A stretch of DNA of 64,000 nucleotides from MAG-121220-bin8 sp002700465 (lineage in GTDB: Bacteria > Bacteroidota > Bacteroidia > Flavobacteriales > Flavobacteriaceae), in the NCBI GenBank assembly GCA_943789295.1, contig CALSTO010000001.1, positions 310,001-374,000 on the forward strand. Reading direction: 5' to 3'. The notes beneath the pieces are model-generated. The model was not told the DNA's origin, ran no database searches, and saw nothing but the letters and a program-made list of their open reading frames with translations. Positions 34,507-43,826 of the stretch are shown one piece after another; within the stretch, counting starts at the first letter, position 1, and every line of letters starts with the position of its first letter. The position numbers and the translations under genes were made by a program.

Positions 34507-36114
34507 ATTAAAAAAGATTTGTCTTATATAGATTCTAACATATCAAATCACTTACCTAACATCACCCTTGATTATATAAACGATAAGAAGAAATTAAATT
34601 CTTTTTATAACAGATCAAATAAATTAGAAAATTATAAAAGACAGTTAGATGAAAAGAGGAGACAATATAATGCTGATTTTAGAACAGTTTTAAGTAATCA
34701 ACTTAAAAAGCAATATCAATCAGTTTCAGATAAATCTATTCAAATTAAGTTAATAGAGGATTTAAAATTAAAAAACACTTTCACTGTAACAACCGGTCAT
34801 CAGTTAAATTTATTTACTGGTCCTTTGTATTTTTTTTATAAAATTATTGATACAATAAATATTTGTAAAAAATTAAAAAAGAAACATCCGAAAAATAATT
34901 TTGTTCCTGTTTTTTGGATGGCTTCAGAAGATCATGATTTTGAAGAAATTAATTTCTTCAACTATAAAAATAAAAAATTTCGTTGGAATTTAAACTCTAA
35001 AGGTCCTGTTGGCAGGCTAAATACAGATGGATTAGAAAATGTTTATGATGAAATGAAAAAGTATTTTAATTTTTCAGATTTCAAGAATCTTTTATCTCTT
35101 TTTGAATCGTGCTATTTGAAAAATAAAAATTTATCTATTGCTACTTTGAATCTTGTGCATAGTTTATTTGGGAAATATGGATTGTTAGTTATTGAACCAG
35201 ATAATAAGCATTTGAAAAATCTTTTTTCAGAAATTATTATAGACGAATTATTAAACAATAATTCAAATAAAAATGTTCAAAATACTAATAATGAGTTAAA
35301 TAAAGTTTTTAATAATTCTTATAATCCTCAAGTTAATTCAAGAGAAATTAATTTATTTTATATTAAAGATAATTTAAGAGCTAGGATAGAAAAAAATGAT
35401 GGAGTATTTAATATTTTGGAAACAGATATTTCTTTCACTAGAAGTGAAATAATAAATGAGGTTAATAAACATCCAGAGAGATTTTCTCCAAACGCATTAT
35501 TAAGACCGGTTTATCAAGAATTTATTTTGCCAAATTTAGCATATGTTGGTGGTGGAAGTGAAGTAGCTTATTGGCTTCAGCTTAAAGAATATTTTAATTT
35601 AAAAAAAATTACTTTCCCTATACTTTCTGTTAGATCATCTGTTTTGTTTATTTCAAAAAAGCAAAAAGATAAATGCGAAAAATTCAAAATTTCAATATCT
35701 AATTTGTTTGATAATTCAAATAAATTAAAACAGCTTTATTTATTGAAAAATTCAAAAATAAAGATTGATTTATCTAATCAAAAAAATATAATCAAACAAA
35801 ATTTTTCACAACTTCATAAGTTAGCTAAACTTACTGATAAATCCTTTTTAGGTGCTGTTAGGGCACAGGAAAAAAAACAGATTAATGGAATTGAGAATCT
35901 TGAAAAACGATTAATTAAAGCTGAAAAAAGGGTGCATAAAGATAGTTTATCAAGATTAATTGCTTTAAAAAATGAATTATTTCCAAATGATTCTTTTCAA
36001 GAAAGGCAAGTTAATTTTTCAACCTTTTATAATGAAAATAAAATTGATTTAATAGAGAGTTTAATTAAAAATATTGATCCATTTAATAAAGAATTTTTAA
36101 TTCTTGAATTTTAA
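34507..36114 (+). CDS. bshC: Bacillithiol biosynthesis cysteine-adding enzyme BshC
   Basis: A protein of about 535 residues. The segments FTVTTGHQLNLFTGPLYFFY, FVPVFWMASEDHDFEEIN and LPNLAYVGGGSEVAYWLQL are the core of BshC, which adds Cys to GlcN-malate in bacillithiol synthesis. No in-frame ATG exists after the upstream stop at 34495-34497. TTG at 34519 is the first common start. However, ATT at 34507 would give an N-terminus (xKKDLSYID) that, from memory, lines up with the usual MPTDC-type start of Flavobacteriia. A TATATTTA box at 34500-34507 would favour the TTG. The start is therefore uncertain. Confidence 0.88.
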   Translation: MKKDLSYIDSNISNHLPNITLDYINDKKKLNSFYNRSNKLENYKRQLDEKRRQYNADFRTVLSNQLKKQYQSVSDKSIQIKLIEDLKLKNTFTVTTGHQLNLFTGPLYFFYKIIDTINICKKLKKKHPKNNFVPVFWMASEDHDFEEINFFNYKNKKFRWNLNSKGPVGRLNTDGLENVYDEMKKYFNFSDFKNLLSLFESCYLKNKNLSIATLNLVHSLFGKYGLLVIEPDNKHLKNLFSEIIIDELLNNNSNKNVQNTNNELNKVFNNSYNPQVNSREINLFYIKDNLRARIEKNDGVFNILETDISFTRSEIINEVNKHPERFSPNALLRPVYQEFILPNLAYVGGGSEVAYWLQLKEYFNLKKITFPILSVRSSVLFISKKQKDKCEKFKISISNLFDNSNKLKQLYLLKNSKIKIDLSNQKNIIKQNFSQLHKLAKLTDKSFLGAVRAQEKKQINGIENLEKRLIKAEKRVHKDSLSRLIALKNELFPNDSFQERQVNFSTFYNENKIDLIESLIKNIDPFNKEFLILEF

Positions 36115-36148
36115 CTGATTTCCAATGAGTTTTTTTATGATTTAGTAG

Positions 36149-36156
36149 TAATTTTG
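36149..36156 (+). promoter_or_regulatory. -7 promoter box (TAATTTTG) abutting the guaA start codon
   Basis: A perfect TAnnTTTG only three bases before ATG 36160. Transcription from it would begin at or next to the A of the start codon. No clear -33 element is visible. Confidence 0.45.
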
Positions 36157-36159
36157 AAT

Positions 36160-37689
36160 ATGGAAGATAAAGTACTTATAATTGATTTTGGATCGCAATA
36201 CACTCAATTAATTGCTAGAAGAGTAAGAGAGTTATTTGTTTACTGTGAAATCCACCCCTACAATAATTTGGATGTTGATTTAGATTCTTTTAAAGCTATA
36301 ATTCTTTCAGGATCTCCATTTTCAGTAAGATCAAAGGACGCTTTGCATATCGATCTTTCAAAAATAAAAGGGAAAAAACCACTATTAGGAGTTTGTTATG
36401 GTGCACAATATATTTCGCATTTTTTTGGCGGTAAAGTTATACCCTCGAACAAAAGAGAATATGGAAGAGCCAAATTAACCACTATAGATTCAGAATGTAA
36501 ATTGTTTGAAAATGTTGAACTTGGTTCTCAAGTATGGATGAGTCATAGTGATACAATTGAAAACCTTCCTTCAAATTCCAAATGTATTGCAAGTACTCAA
36601 GATGTTAAAAATGCTGCTTACTCAATTGAAGACGAGGAGCTTTATGCTATTCAATTTCATCCTGAAGTCTACCATTCAAAAGATGGTAAGAAAATTTTAG
36701 AAAATTTTCTAATAAAAATAGCAAACGTAAATCCTGATTGGACTCCAGATGTTTTTTCTGAAAAAACAATTCAGGAAATTAAAGATACAGTTGGACAAGA
36801 TAAAGTGATTCTTGGTCTTTCTGGTGGAGTTGATTCCACTGTTGCAGCAGTTTTAATCCATAGGGCTATTAAAGAAAACCTTCATTGTATTTTTGTAAAC
36901 AATGGATTACTAAGAAAAAATGAGTTCAGTGATGTCTTAGACCAGTACAAAGGAATGGGATTAAATGTTAAGGGTGTTGATGCTTCAAAGTATTTTATTG
37001 ATAATTTGTCAGGCATAAGTGACCCTGAAGAAAAAAGAAAAATTATTGGAAAATCTTTTATAGATATTTTTGATCAAGAGTCCAAGTTAATCAATGGAGC
37101 TAAATGGTTAGCTCAAGGCACTATTTATCCTGATGTTATTGAATCAATTTCAGTAAAAGGACCTTCTGCGACTATTAAATCACATCATAACGTTGGTGGA
37201 CTTCCGGATTTTATGAAACTTTCTGTAGTTGAGCCTTTGAAAATGCTTTTTAAGGATGAAGTGCGTAGGGTAGGAAAAAGTTTAGGAATTGAAAATAGAC
37301 TTTTAAAAAGACATCCGTTTCCAGGACCTGGATTAGCAATTAGAATATTAGGAGATATTTCAAATGAAAAAGTAAGGATTCTTCAAGAAGTTGATCATAT
37401 ATTTATTTCAGGTTTATTAGAGAATGATTTATATGATAAGGTTTGGCAAGCAGGTGCAATACTATTGCCTGTCAAAAGTGTAGGTGTAATGGGTGATGAA
37501 AGAACTTATGAGCAATGTGTTGCTTTAAGAGCTGTAGAATCTACAGATGGTATGACTGCTGATTGGGTAAATCTTCCTTATGAATTTTTACAAGAAGTTT
37601 CGAATAAGATTATTAATAATGTAAAAGGTGTGAATCGAGTTGTTTATGATATTAGTTCAAAACCACCTGCAACAATTGAATGGGAATAA
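36160..37689 (+). CDS. guaA: GMP synthase (glutamine-hydrolysing)
   Basis: A 509-residue enzyme that converts XMP to GMP. ATG 36160 (MEDKVLIIDFGSQYTQL) is preferred over a TTG two codons upstream. The class I glutaminase domain has Cys79 in GVCYGAQY and FHPEVYHS. The ATP pyrophosphatase loop SGGVDST follows, then a dimerisation domain ending with KPPATIEWE. The last base of its stop is the first base of the next ATG (TAATG). Confidence 0.98.
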   Translation: MEDKVLIIDFGSQYTQLIARRVRELFVYCEIHPYNNLDVDLDSFKAIILSGSPFSVRSKDALHIDLSKIKGKKPLLGVCYGAQYISHFFGGKVIPSNKREYGRAKLTTIDSECKLFENVELGSQVWMSHSDTIENLPSNSKCIASTQDVKNAAYSIEDEELYAIQFHPEVYHSKDGKKILENFLIKIANVNPDWTPDVFSEKTIQEIKDTVGQDKVILGLSGGVDSTVAAVLIHRAIKENLHCIFVNNGLLRKNEFSDVLDQYKGMGLNVKGVDASKYFIDNLSGISDPEEKRKIIGKSFIDIFDQESKLINGAKWLAQGTIYPDVIESISVKGPSATIKSHHNVGGLPDFMKLSVVEPLKMLFKDEVRRVGKSLGIENRLLKRHPFPGPGLAIRILGDISNEKVRILQEVDHIFISGLLENDLYDKVWQAGAILLPVKSVGVMGDERTYEQCVALRAVESTDGMTADWVNLPYEFLQEVSNKIINNVKGVNRVVYDISSKPPATIEWE

Positions 37690-39113
37690 TGAGAGTTTTT
37701 AAAATTTTTTTTCTTTTGTTGTTTGTTTCTGTATTTGGATTTTCTCAAGATTTAAATCAAAATTCTAAATCCAGTTCAGTTATTGAGTTTATAGAACACA
37801 AGGTTAAAAGAAAGCAAACTTTATTTACTATTTCCAACTTATATGATGTTCCTATAGATCTTATTAAAAAATATAATCCCTCAATAAAGGGTGATAAAAT
37901 ATCAAAAAAAATGGTATTAAAAATACCATTTATAACAACTGTTGTATTAGAAGAGTCCATAAAAAAAGTTGTGGAGGAAGTTTTAGTATCAACCAAAACA
38001 AATCAAAATTTATTAGATAGTATTCCTAAAAAAAAGTCGATTAAGTTCGGTTTTATAGCTCCTTTTAATTTAAATAAAATTGAAATAGACTCTATCGAAA
38101 ACACAAAAAAATATTTAGAAAAGTTAAACCTTACAACTTTATCTCTGGATTTTTATAGTGGAGTACTTACGGCTCTTAAAGCTGTAAAAAAAACAGGAAT
38201 AAAAACGCATATTGATACTTATGATAATAAAAACAGCTTTTTAGAAATAGATAATATATCTAAAAGTAAAAGTATTAACAATTATGACTTTATTTTAGGT
38301 CCTTTAATACCAAGAAATATTAATAGGCTCTCATCAAATCTTAAAGACTCTAAAGTTCCTATTATATCTCCTTTGACGTCAAAAAAAATTGAGATAAATA
38401 AAAATGTTTTTCAATCAATACCAAGCATTGAATCCCAAAGAGAGTTAATGTATAATCATGTTGATAGTTTAATTACTATAGATCCAGATCCTTGTGTTAT
38501 GATTATTTATGATAAATCCACAGAAAAAGTAAAGGAAAAACTTTTAAAACGTTTTCCTTACGCCGAGCTTATAGATACTGATTTAACTATGGGTTTAGTT
38601 GATCCTGATATTACTGATTCACTTCTGGTTGAAAAAAAGAATAATTTAGTTTTTTTAGAATCCCAAAATTTGAATATTATTACTAGCGTTTCTTCATTGT
38701 TAAATTCTCAAATCTCAAAAGATAGAAATATTAATCTCTTTTCCTCTTACAGATCAGAAACTTACGAAAACGAAAATATTTCATATCAACACCTAGGTAA
38801 TTTAAAATTTACTTATCCATCCTATTTCTTTCCCAATTATGGTGATGAACTAAATGAACTAAATGAGTTATTTATTGAAGATTTTGGAAAACTTCCAAAT
38901 AAAATTGCAATAAGAGGATATGAAATTGCTCTTGATTTAATTTTACGTACAGCTCATAGAAAAAAGCTGATAAAATCAGTTGATTTAGGGGAAACAAAAT
39001 ATTATCAAAATAGATTTAATTATAAAAACAAAGAACAAGGATACATAAACGAATCAATTTTACTTATTAAGCATGATAATCTAGAAGTTCTTGAAATCTC
39101 CTCTGTGAAATAA
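37689..39113 (+). CDS. LysM-domain periplasmic protein with ABC-type substrate-binding fold
   Basis: A 474-residue protein starting at ATG 37689, which overlaps the guaA stop. A type I signal peptide (MRVFKIFFLLLFVSVFGFSQ) is followed by a LysM domain at about 36-80 (HKVKRKQTLFTISNLYDVPI), which binds peptidoglycan. The remaining 350 residues resemble a type I periplasmic binding protein (IKFGFIAPFNL, FILGPLIPRN, VPIISPLTS). This combination is common in Flavobacteriia, often next to guaA, but its ligand is unknown; it may sense or scaffold cell-wall processes. Confidence 0.82.
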   Translation: MRVFKIFFLLLFVSVFGFSQDLNQNSKSSSVIEFIEHKVKRKQTLFTISNLYDVPIDLIKKYNPSIKGDKISKKMVLKIPFITTVVLEESIKKVVEEVLVSTKTNQNLLDSIPKKKSIKFGFIAPFNLNKIEIDSIENTKKYLEKLNLTTLSLDFYSGVLTALKAVKKTGIKTHIDTYDNKNSFLEIDNISKSKSINNYDFILGPLIPRNINRLSSNLKDSKVPIISPLTSKKIEINKNVFQSIPSIESQRELMYNHVDSLITIDPDPCVMIIYDKSTEKVKEKLLKRFPYAELIDTDLTMGLVDPDITDSLLVEKKNNLVFLESQNLNIITSVSSLLNSQISKDRNINLFSSYRSETYENENISYQHLGNLKFTYPSYFFPNYGDELNELNELFIEDFGKLPNKIAIRGYEIALDLILRTAHRKKLIKSVDLGETKYYQNRFNYKNKEQGYINESILLIKHDNLEVLEISSVK

Positions 39114-39159
39114 AATGTATTGATTTTTAAATTTAAAACAGAGTCACTTTCTTTTTTTG

Positions 39160-39167
39160 TATTTTTG
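39160..39167 (+). promoter_or_regulatory. Putative -7 promoter box (TATTTTTG) for pyrG
   Basis: A perfect TAnnTTTG in the 72-base gap before pyrG, 18 bases before the ATG. The -33 region has no clear TTTG. Confidence 0.5.
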
Positions 39168-39185
39168 ATCCCTTAAAATATATTA

Positions 39186-40805
39186 ATGCCTAAAACTAAA
39201 TATATATTTGTTACTGGAGGTGTTACTTCCTCATTAGGAAAAGGAATTATTTCAGCATCTTTAGCCAAGTTATTGCAATCTCGCGGATTAAATGTAACTA
39301 TACAAAAGCTAGATCCTTATATTAATGTTGATCCTGGGACTTTAAACCCTTATGAACATGGAGAATGCTATGTTACATCAGATGGTGCAGAGACTGATTT
39401 GGACTTAGGTCATTACGAGAGATTTCTAAATGTCGAAACATCTCAAGCTAATAATGTTACGACTGGAAAGATATATCAAACAGTTATTGAAAAAGAAAGA
39501 AGAGGTGATTTTTTAGGCAAAACTGTTCAGGTTATTCCACATATTACAAACGAAATAAAAAGAAGAATAAAGCTACTTGGGGATACTAATGAATTTGATA
39601 TTATAATCACTGAAATTGGTGGAACGGTAGGAGATATTGAATCTTTACCTTACATAGAATCTGTTAGACAATTAAGATGGGAATTAGGTAGTGCAAACAG
39701 TCTTGTTATTCATCTTACATTAGTTCCGTATTTATCTGCTGCCAAGGAGCTGAAAACTAAACCAACTCAACATTCTGTAAAAACATTAATGGAAAGTGGA
39801 ATTAACGCAGACATATTAGTCTGCAGAACTGAACACGATATTTCTGATGAAATTAAAAACAAATTGGCTCTTTTTTGTAATGTTGATGTTGATTCAGTAA
39901 TACAATCAAAGGATGCTTCTACAATATATGATGTTCCTTTAATGATGGAACAAGAAAAATTAGATAAGGTTGTTTTAAGAAAATTAGATATTTCAAATTT
40001 TAGTTCAACCAACATGGAAAGTTGGACAGAATTTGTTAATAGATTGAAGTTTCCTAAAAATACTGTTAATGTTGGTTTAATTGGAAAGTATGTTGAGTTA
40101 CAGGATTCTTATAAATCTATTTTAGAGGCATTAGTCCATGCAGGCTCTGTAAATGAAACAAAAGTTGTTATTCATTCAATACATTCTGAGTTCATAGACG
40201 ATGATCAAATTAAAAATCAAATTTCAAAGCTAGATGGTATTATTGTTGCTCCTGGATTTGGGTCAAGAGGAATTGAGGGAAAGATCAAATCCATAAAATA
40301 TGTAAGAGAAAATAATATTCCTTTTTTTGGAATATGTTTAGGGATGCAGATGGCAATTATAGAGTACTCTAGAAACGTTTTAAATCTTGAAGGATCTAAT
40401 TCTACTGAAATGGATGAAAAAACTTTACATCCCGTGATTAGTCTTATGCAAGATCAAAAAAACATTGTCAATAAAGGAGGAACGATGAGGTTAGGATCTT
40501 GGGCATGTGATTTGGACGAAGGTTCTATGAGTTACAAAATTTATAATTCGAAATCAATAACTGAAAGGCATAGGCATCGTTGGGAACTTAATAATGATTA
40601 TTTAAAAGTTTTACAGGATTCAGGGTTGAAAACAAGTGGAATTAACTCAAAAACAGGACTTGTTGAGATAATTGAACTTCCTTTAAATGATTGGTTTGTT
40701 GGTGTTCAATTTCATCCTGAATATAAAAGTACTGTTGAGACTCCACACCCACTATTTGTGTCGTTTGTTCAAGCTTGTTTAATCTATAATAATTCTAAAA
40801 ATTAA
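39186..40805 (+). CDS. pyrG: CTP synthase
   Basis: A 539-residue enzyme making CTP from UTP, ATP and glutamine. The synthetase domain starts with KYIFVTGGVTSSLGKGIISA and includes YINVDPGTLNPYEHGE. The C-terminal glutaminase domain has FGICLGMQM with the catalytic Cys and QFHPEYKS. Its stop lies one base before yidC, a pairing common in Bacteroidota. Confidence 0.98.
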   Translation: MPKTKYIFVTGGVTSSLGKGIISASLAKLLQSRGLNVTIQKLDPYINVDPGTLNPYEHGECYVTSDGAETDLDLGHYERFLNVETSQANNVTTGKIYQTVIEKERRGDFLGKTVQVIPHITNEIKRRIKLLGDTNEFDIIITEIGGTVGDIESLPYIESVRQLRWELGSANSLVIHLTLVPYLSAAKELKTKPTQHSVKTLMESGINADILVCRTEHDISDEIKNKLALFCNVDVDSVIQSKDASTIYDVPLMMEQEKLDKVVLRKLDISNFSSTNMESWTEFVNRLKFPKNTVNVGLIGKYVELQDSYKSILEALVHAGSVNETKVVIHSIHSEFIDDDQIKNQISKLDGIIVAPGFGSRGIEGKIKSIKYVRENNIPFFGICLGMQMAIIEYSRNVLNLEGSNSTEMDEKTLHPVISLMQDQKNIVNKGGTMRLGSWACDLDEGSMSYKIYNSKSITERHRHRWELNNDYLKVLQDSGLKTSGINSKTGLVEIIELPLNDWFVGVQFHPEYKSTVETPHPLFVSFVQACLIYNNSKN

Positions 40806-40806
40806 A

Positions 40807-42627
40807 ATGGAAGAAAATAAATTAGATATATATCAAATTATAGGATTTTTATTTCTTATCGCTGCCGTTTTTTATTGGTTTAATGTTACCATCCCAAATC
40901 TGGAGCAAAACGCAATTGAAGAAAAAGAAATAATTTCAAAAAACCAAGATACTGAAATTAATAAAAATCCAATTAAAGATATAAATGAAGTTGTTAGCTC
41001 AAATTTTAATGGCATTCTCATAGATTCTGAGTTGGAGAGTGAAGAAATAGTCATTGAAAATGATGATGTTATTTTTAAATTTAATACTAAAGGAGGTTCT
41101 TTGACTGAGCTTCAGTTAAAAGATTATGTTGATTATAAAGGTGATGATTTGTTTTTGATTAAAAATGATAATCAAAGCATCAGCTTAAATTTTAATCTTA
41201 AAAACGGAAATAAAATAAACACCTCTGACTATAATTTTACCTATGAAATGGAAAGGCAAGGTAAAATCAATGTTCTAAAAATGTCATTAATTGTTTCAGC
41301 TGATCAATCAATATCATTTGAATACAAAATACCTAAATCGGGATACATGATTGACTTTAATGTTAGTTCATCTGGTTTTTCTTCTCTGATAGACTCTAAT
41401 TCAAACGTTAATTTGAACTGGAGTTTAGATGCTTTTAGACAAGCTAAAAGTATTGATTATGAAAACAGGTATAGTCAGCTTATGTATCAATATGATGGAG
41501 ATGATACAGACTATTTGAGCTCTTATTCAGATTCAGACGATAATGAAGATTCAGTATCATGGATTTCATATGGTCAACATTTTTTCAACTCTATTTTGGT
41601 TTTAGATTCACCAGTAAACAATGTACAATTTGAATCAAAAAAATTATTTGAAGATCAAGGTAAAGAAGCAATGTTTACCAAAAATTATTCTTCTATAATT
41701 CCTTTAAATCTTTTAGGTTCGGAAGTTAACAGTCAATTGAAATGGTATTTTGGACCAAATGATTATGATATTTTAAAAGAGTATGACAACAAAATTTATG
41801 ATTCTATTTATTTTGGCTGGGGGATTTTTGGTATGATTAATAGATTTATTTATTTTCCTTTTTTCGGGTTTTTAAGTAAATATTTTTCCGCTGGACTTGC
41901 TGTGATTTTAATGACTATTGCTACTCGTGTTGTAATGTCTCCAGTAACCTATAAAACGTATGTTTCTCAGGCTAGAATGAAAGTCATAAAGCCCGAAATA
42001 ACTGAGCTTAATGAAAAGTTCAAAAACGATGCGGTTAAAAGACAGCAGGAAACTATGAAGTTGTATAATAAAGCAGGTGCTAACCCTTTGTTAGGATGTG
42101 TTCCGGCATTACTTCAGCTACCTGTGTTTTATGCCTTATTTTGTTTTTTCCCGATAGCATTTCAGCTCAGAGGAAAATCATTTTTATGGGCTGAAGACCT
42201 TTCCTCATATGATACCATAGCTGAACTTCCTTTTAGTATTCCTTTTTATGGAGATCATATAAGTCTTCTTCCAATTCTAGCTTCTATTGCTATATTTTTC
42301 TACACCAAAATGTCATCAGGTGCGCAAATGCAAACATCACAACCAGGAATGCCTAATATGAAATTCATAATGTATTTAATGCCTGTTATGATGTTGTTTT
42401 TCTTTAATAATTATGCTAGTGCATTTAGTTTGTATTATTTTATTTCTAACATATTAACAATATTAATTATGATTTCAATCAAGTATTTCATTATTGATGA
42501 GGAAAAAATAAAATTACAAGTGCAGGAAAATAAGAAAAAGCCTACAAAACAAAACAGGTTCCAAAGAAAAATGCAAGAAATGATGGAAGAAGCTGAGAAA
42601 CAAAGAAAACTTCAAGGTAAGAAATAG
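40807..42627 (+). CDS. yidC: Membrane protein insertase YidC
   Basis: A 606-residue inner-membrane insertase. An N-terminal transmembrane helix (about 7-25) is followed by a large periplasmic domain (about 60-340). The C-terminal core has five helices, with VVMSPVTYKTYVSQARMKV and LLGCVPALLQLPVFYALFCF. The cytoplasmic tail is Lys-rich (KKKPTKQNRFQRKMQEMMEE), which may contact ribosomes. It lies between pyrG and mnmA. Confidence 0.97.
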   Translation: MEENKLDIYQIIGFLFLIAAVFYWFNVTIPNLEQNAIEEKEIISKNQDTEINKNPIKDINEVVSSNFNGILIDSELESEEIVIENDDVIFKFNTKGGSLTELQLKDYVDYKGDDLFLIKNDNQSISLNFNLKNGNKINTSDYNFTYEMERQGKINVLKMSLIVSADQSISFEYKIPKSGYMIDFNVSSSGFSSLIDSNSNVNLNWSLDAFRQAKSIDYENRYSQLMYQYDGDDTDYLSSYSDSDDNEDSVSWISYGQHFFNSILVLDSPVNNVQFESKKLFEDQGKEAMFTKNYSSIIPLNLLGSEVNSQLKWYFGPNDYDILKEYDNKIYDSIYFGWGIFGMINRFIYFPFFGFLSKYFSAGLAVILMTIATRVVMSPVTYKTYVSQARMKVIKPEITELNEKFKNDAVKRQQETMKLYNKAGANPLLGCVPALLQLPVFYALFCFFPIAFQLRGKSFLWAEDLSSYDTIAELPFSIPFYGDHISLLPILASIAIFFYTKMSSGAQMQTSQPGMPNMKFIMYLMPVMMLFFFNNYASAFSLYYFISNILTILIMISIKYFIIDEEKIKLQVQENKKKPTKQNRFQRKMQEMMEEAEKQRKLQGKK

Positions 42628-42639
42628 TAACTTTTTTCA

Positions 42640-43824
42640 ATGTCTAATAAAAACACTAGAGTGGTTGTTGCTCTCTCGGGAGGAGTGGATTCAAGCGTAG
42701 CTGCTCATTTACTTGTAAAACAGGGTTATGATGTTGTTGGAATCTTCATGAAGAATTGGCATGACGAAACTGTTACTATTTCAAATGAATGCCCCTGGGT
42801 AGAAGACAGTTACGATGCGATGATTGTTGCAGAAAAATTATCAATACCTTTTCAAACAATAGATTTAAGTAAACAATATCAAGAAAGAATTATTGACTAT
42901 ATGTTTAATGAATACAAGATTGGTAATACTCCTAATCCTGATGTTTTATGTAATAGGGAAATTAAATTTGATGTTTTTTTAGAAATAGCTAAAAATTTAG
43001 GAGCTGACTATGTTGCAACTGGTCATTATAGTAGAGTGGTTTCAGAAAACAATCATTTCAGTCTTTTGGTTGGAAAAGATTTAACTAAAGATCAATCTTA
43101 TTTTTTATGTCAATTATCTCAAAAACAACTTTCTAAAGTTATGTTTCCAATTGGAGATCTATATAAAAAAGAAGTTAGGTTAATTGCTAAAAAACAAAAC
43201 TTAGTAACTGCTGATAAAAAAGATTCTCAAGGTTTATGTTTTGTTGGAAAAGTTAAGCTTCCAGAGTTTTTGCAGCAAAAATTAAAAATAAAAAAAGGTG
43301 TTGTCGTTAAAATTTCTAATGATTTTATTCCTTATTTAAATACTTTGGATTATGAAGATGATTCAATTGATAATTTAAGAAAACTTGCTAAATCATTTAA
43401 TTATTCTTTAAATGACGGTACTGTTGTGGGAGAGCACCATGGAGCGCATTTTTTTACAATTGGCCAAAGAAAAGGATTGGCTATTGGAGGAAGTAAAGAA
43501 CCTTTATTTGTTATAAAAACAGATGTAATCAACAATATAGTATATGTAGGAGAAGGCAAAGATCATCCAGGTTTATTTAAAAAGGTATTGTTTATAAAAA
43601 ACAAAAATTTTCATAGGGTAAGAACTGACATTGATTATCAAAATTCGAATAATAAATATGAATCAAGAATAAGATATCGTCAGCCTCTACAAAAATCGAA
43701 ATTAGTTTTTGACAAGGATGGTGTTTTTATGGTTTTTGAAAACTTACAGTCTGCTATTAGCAAAGGTCAGTTTGCAGTATGGTATAAAAATAAAGAGCTT
43801 ATTGGTTCAGGAATAATAGATTAA
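42640..43824 (+). CDS. mnmA: tRNA-specific 2-thiouridylase MnmA
   Basis: A 394-residue enzyme that puts sulfur at U34 of Lys, Glu and Gln tRNAs. The PP-loop SGGVDSS is at 13-19. The nucleophilic Cys104 lies in DVLCNREIKF and Cys200 in GLCFVG, equivalent to the E. coli pair. The GQRKGLAIGG motif follows. Its stop lies two bases from that of the convergent lysA gene. Confidence 0.97.
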   Translation: MSNKNTRVVVALSGGVDSSVAAHLLVKQGYDVVGIFMKNWHDETVTISNECPWVEDSYDAMIVAEKLSIPFQTIDLSKQYQERIIDYMFNEYKIGNTPNPDVLCNREIKFDVFLEIAKNLGADYVATGHYSRVVSENNHFSLLVGKDLTKDQSYFLCQLSQKQLSKVMFPIGDLYKKEVRLIAKKQNLVTADKKDSQGLCFVGKVKLPEFLQQKLKIKKGVVVKISNDFIPYLNTLDYEDDSIDNLRKLAKSFNYSLNDGTVVGEHHGAHFFTIGQRKGLAIGGSKEPLFVIKTDVINNIVYVGEGKDHPGLFKKVLFIKNKNFHRVRTDIDYQNSNNKYESRIRYRQPLQKSKLVFDKDGVFMVFENLQSAISKGQFAVWYKNKELIGSGIID

Positions 43825-43826
43825 TT

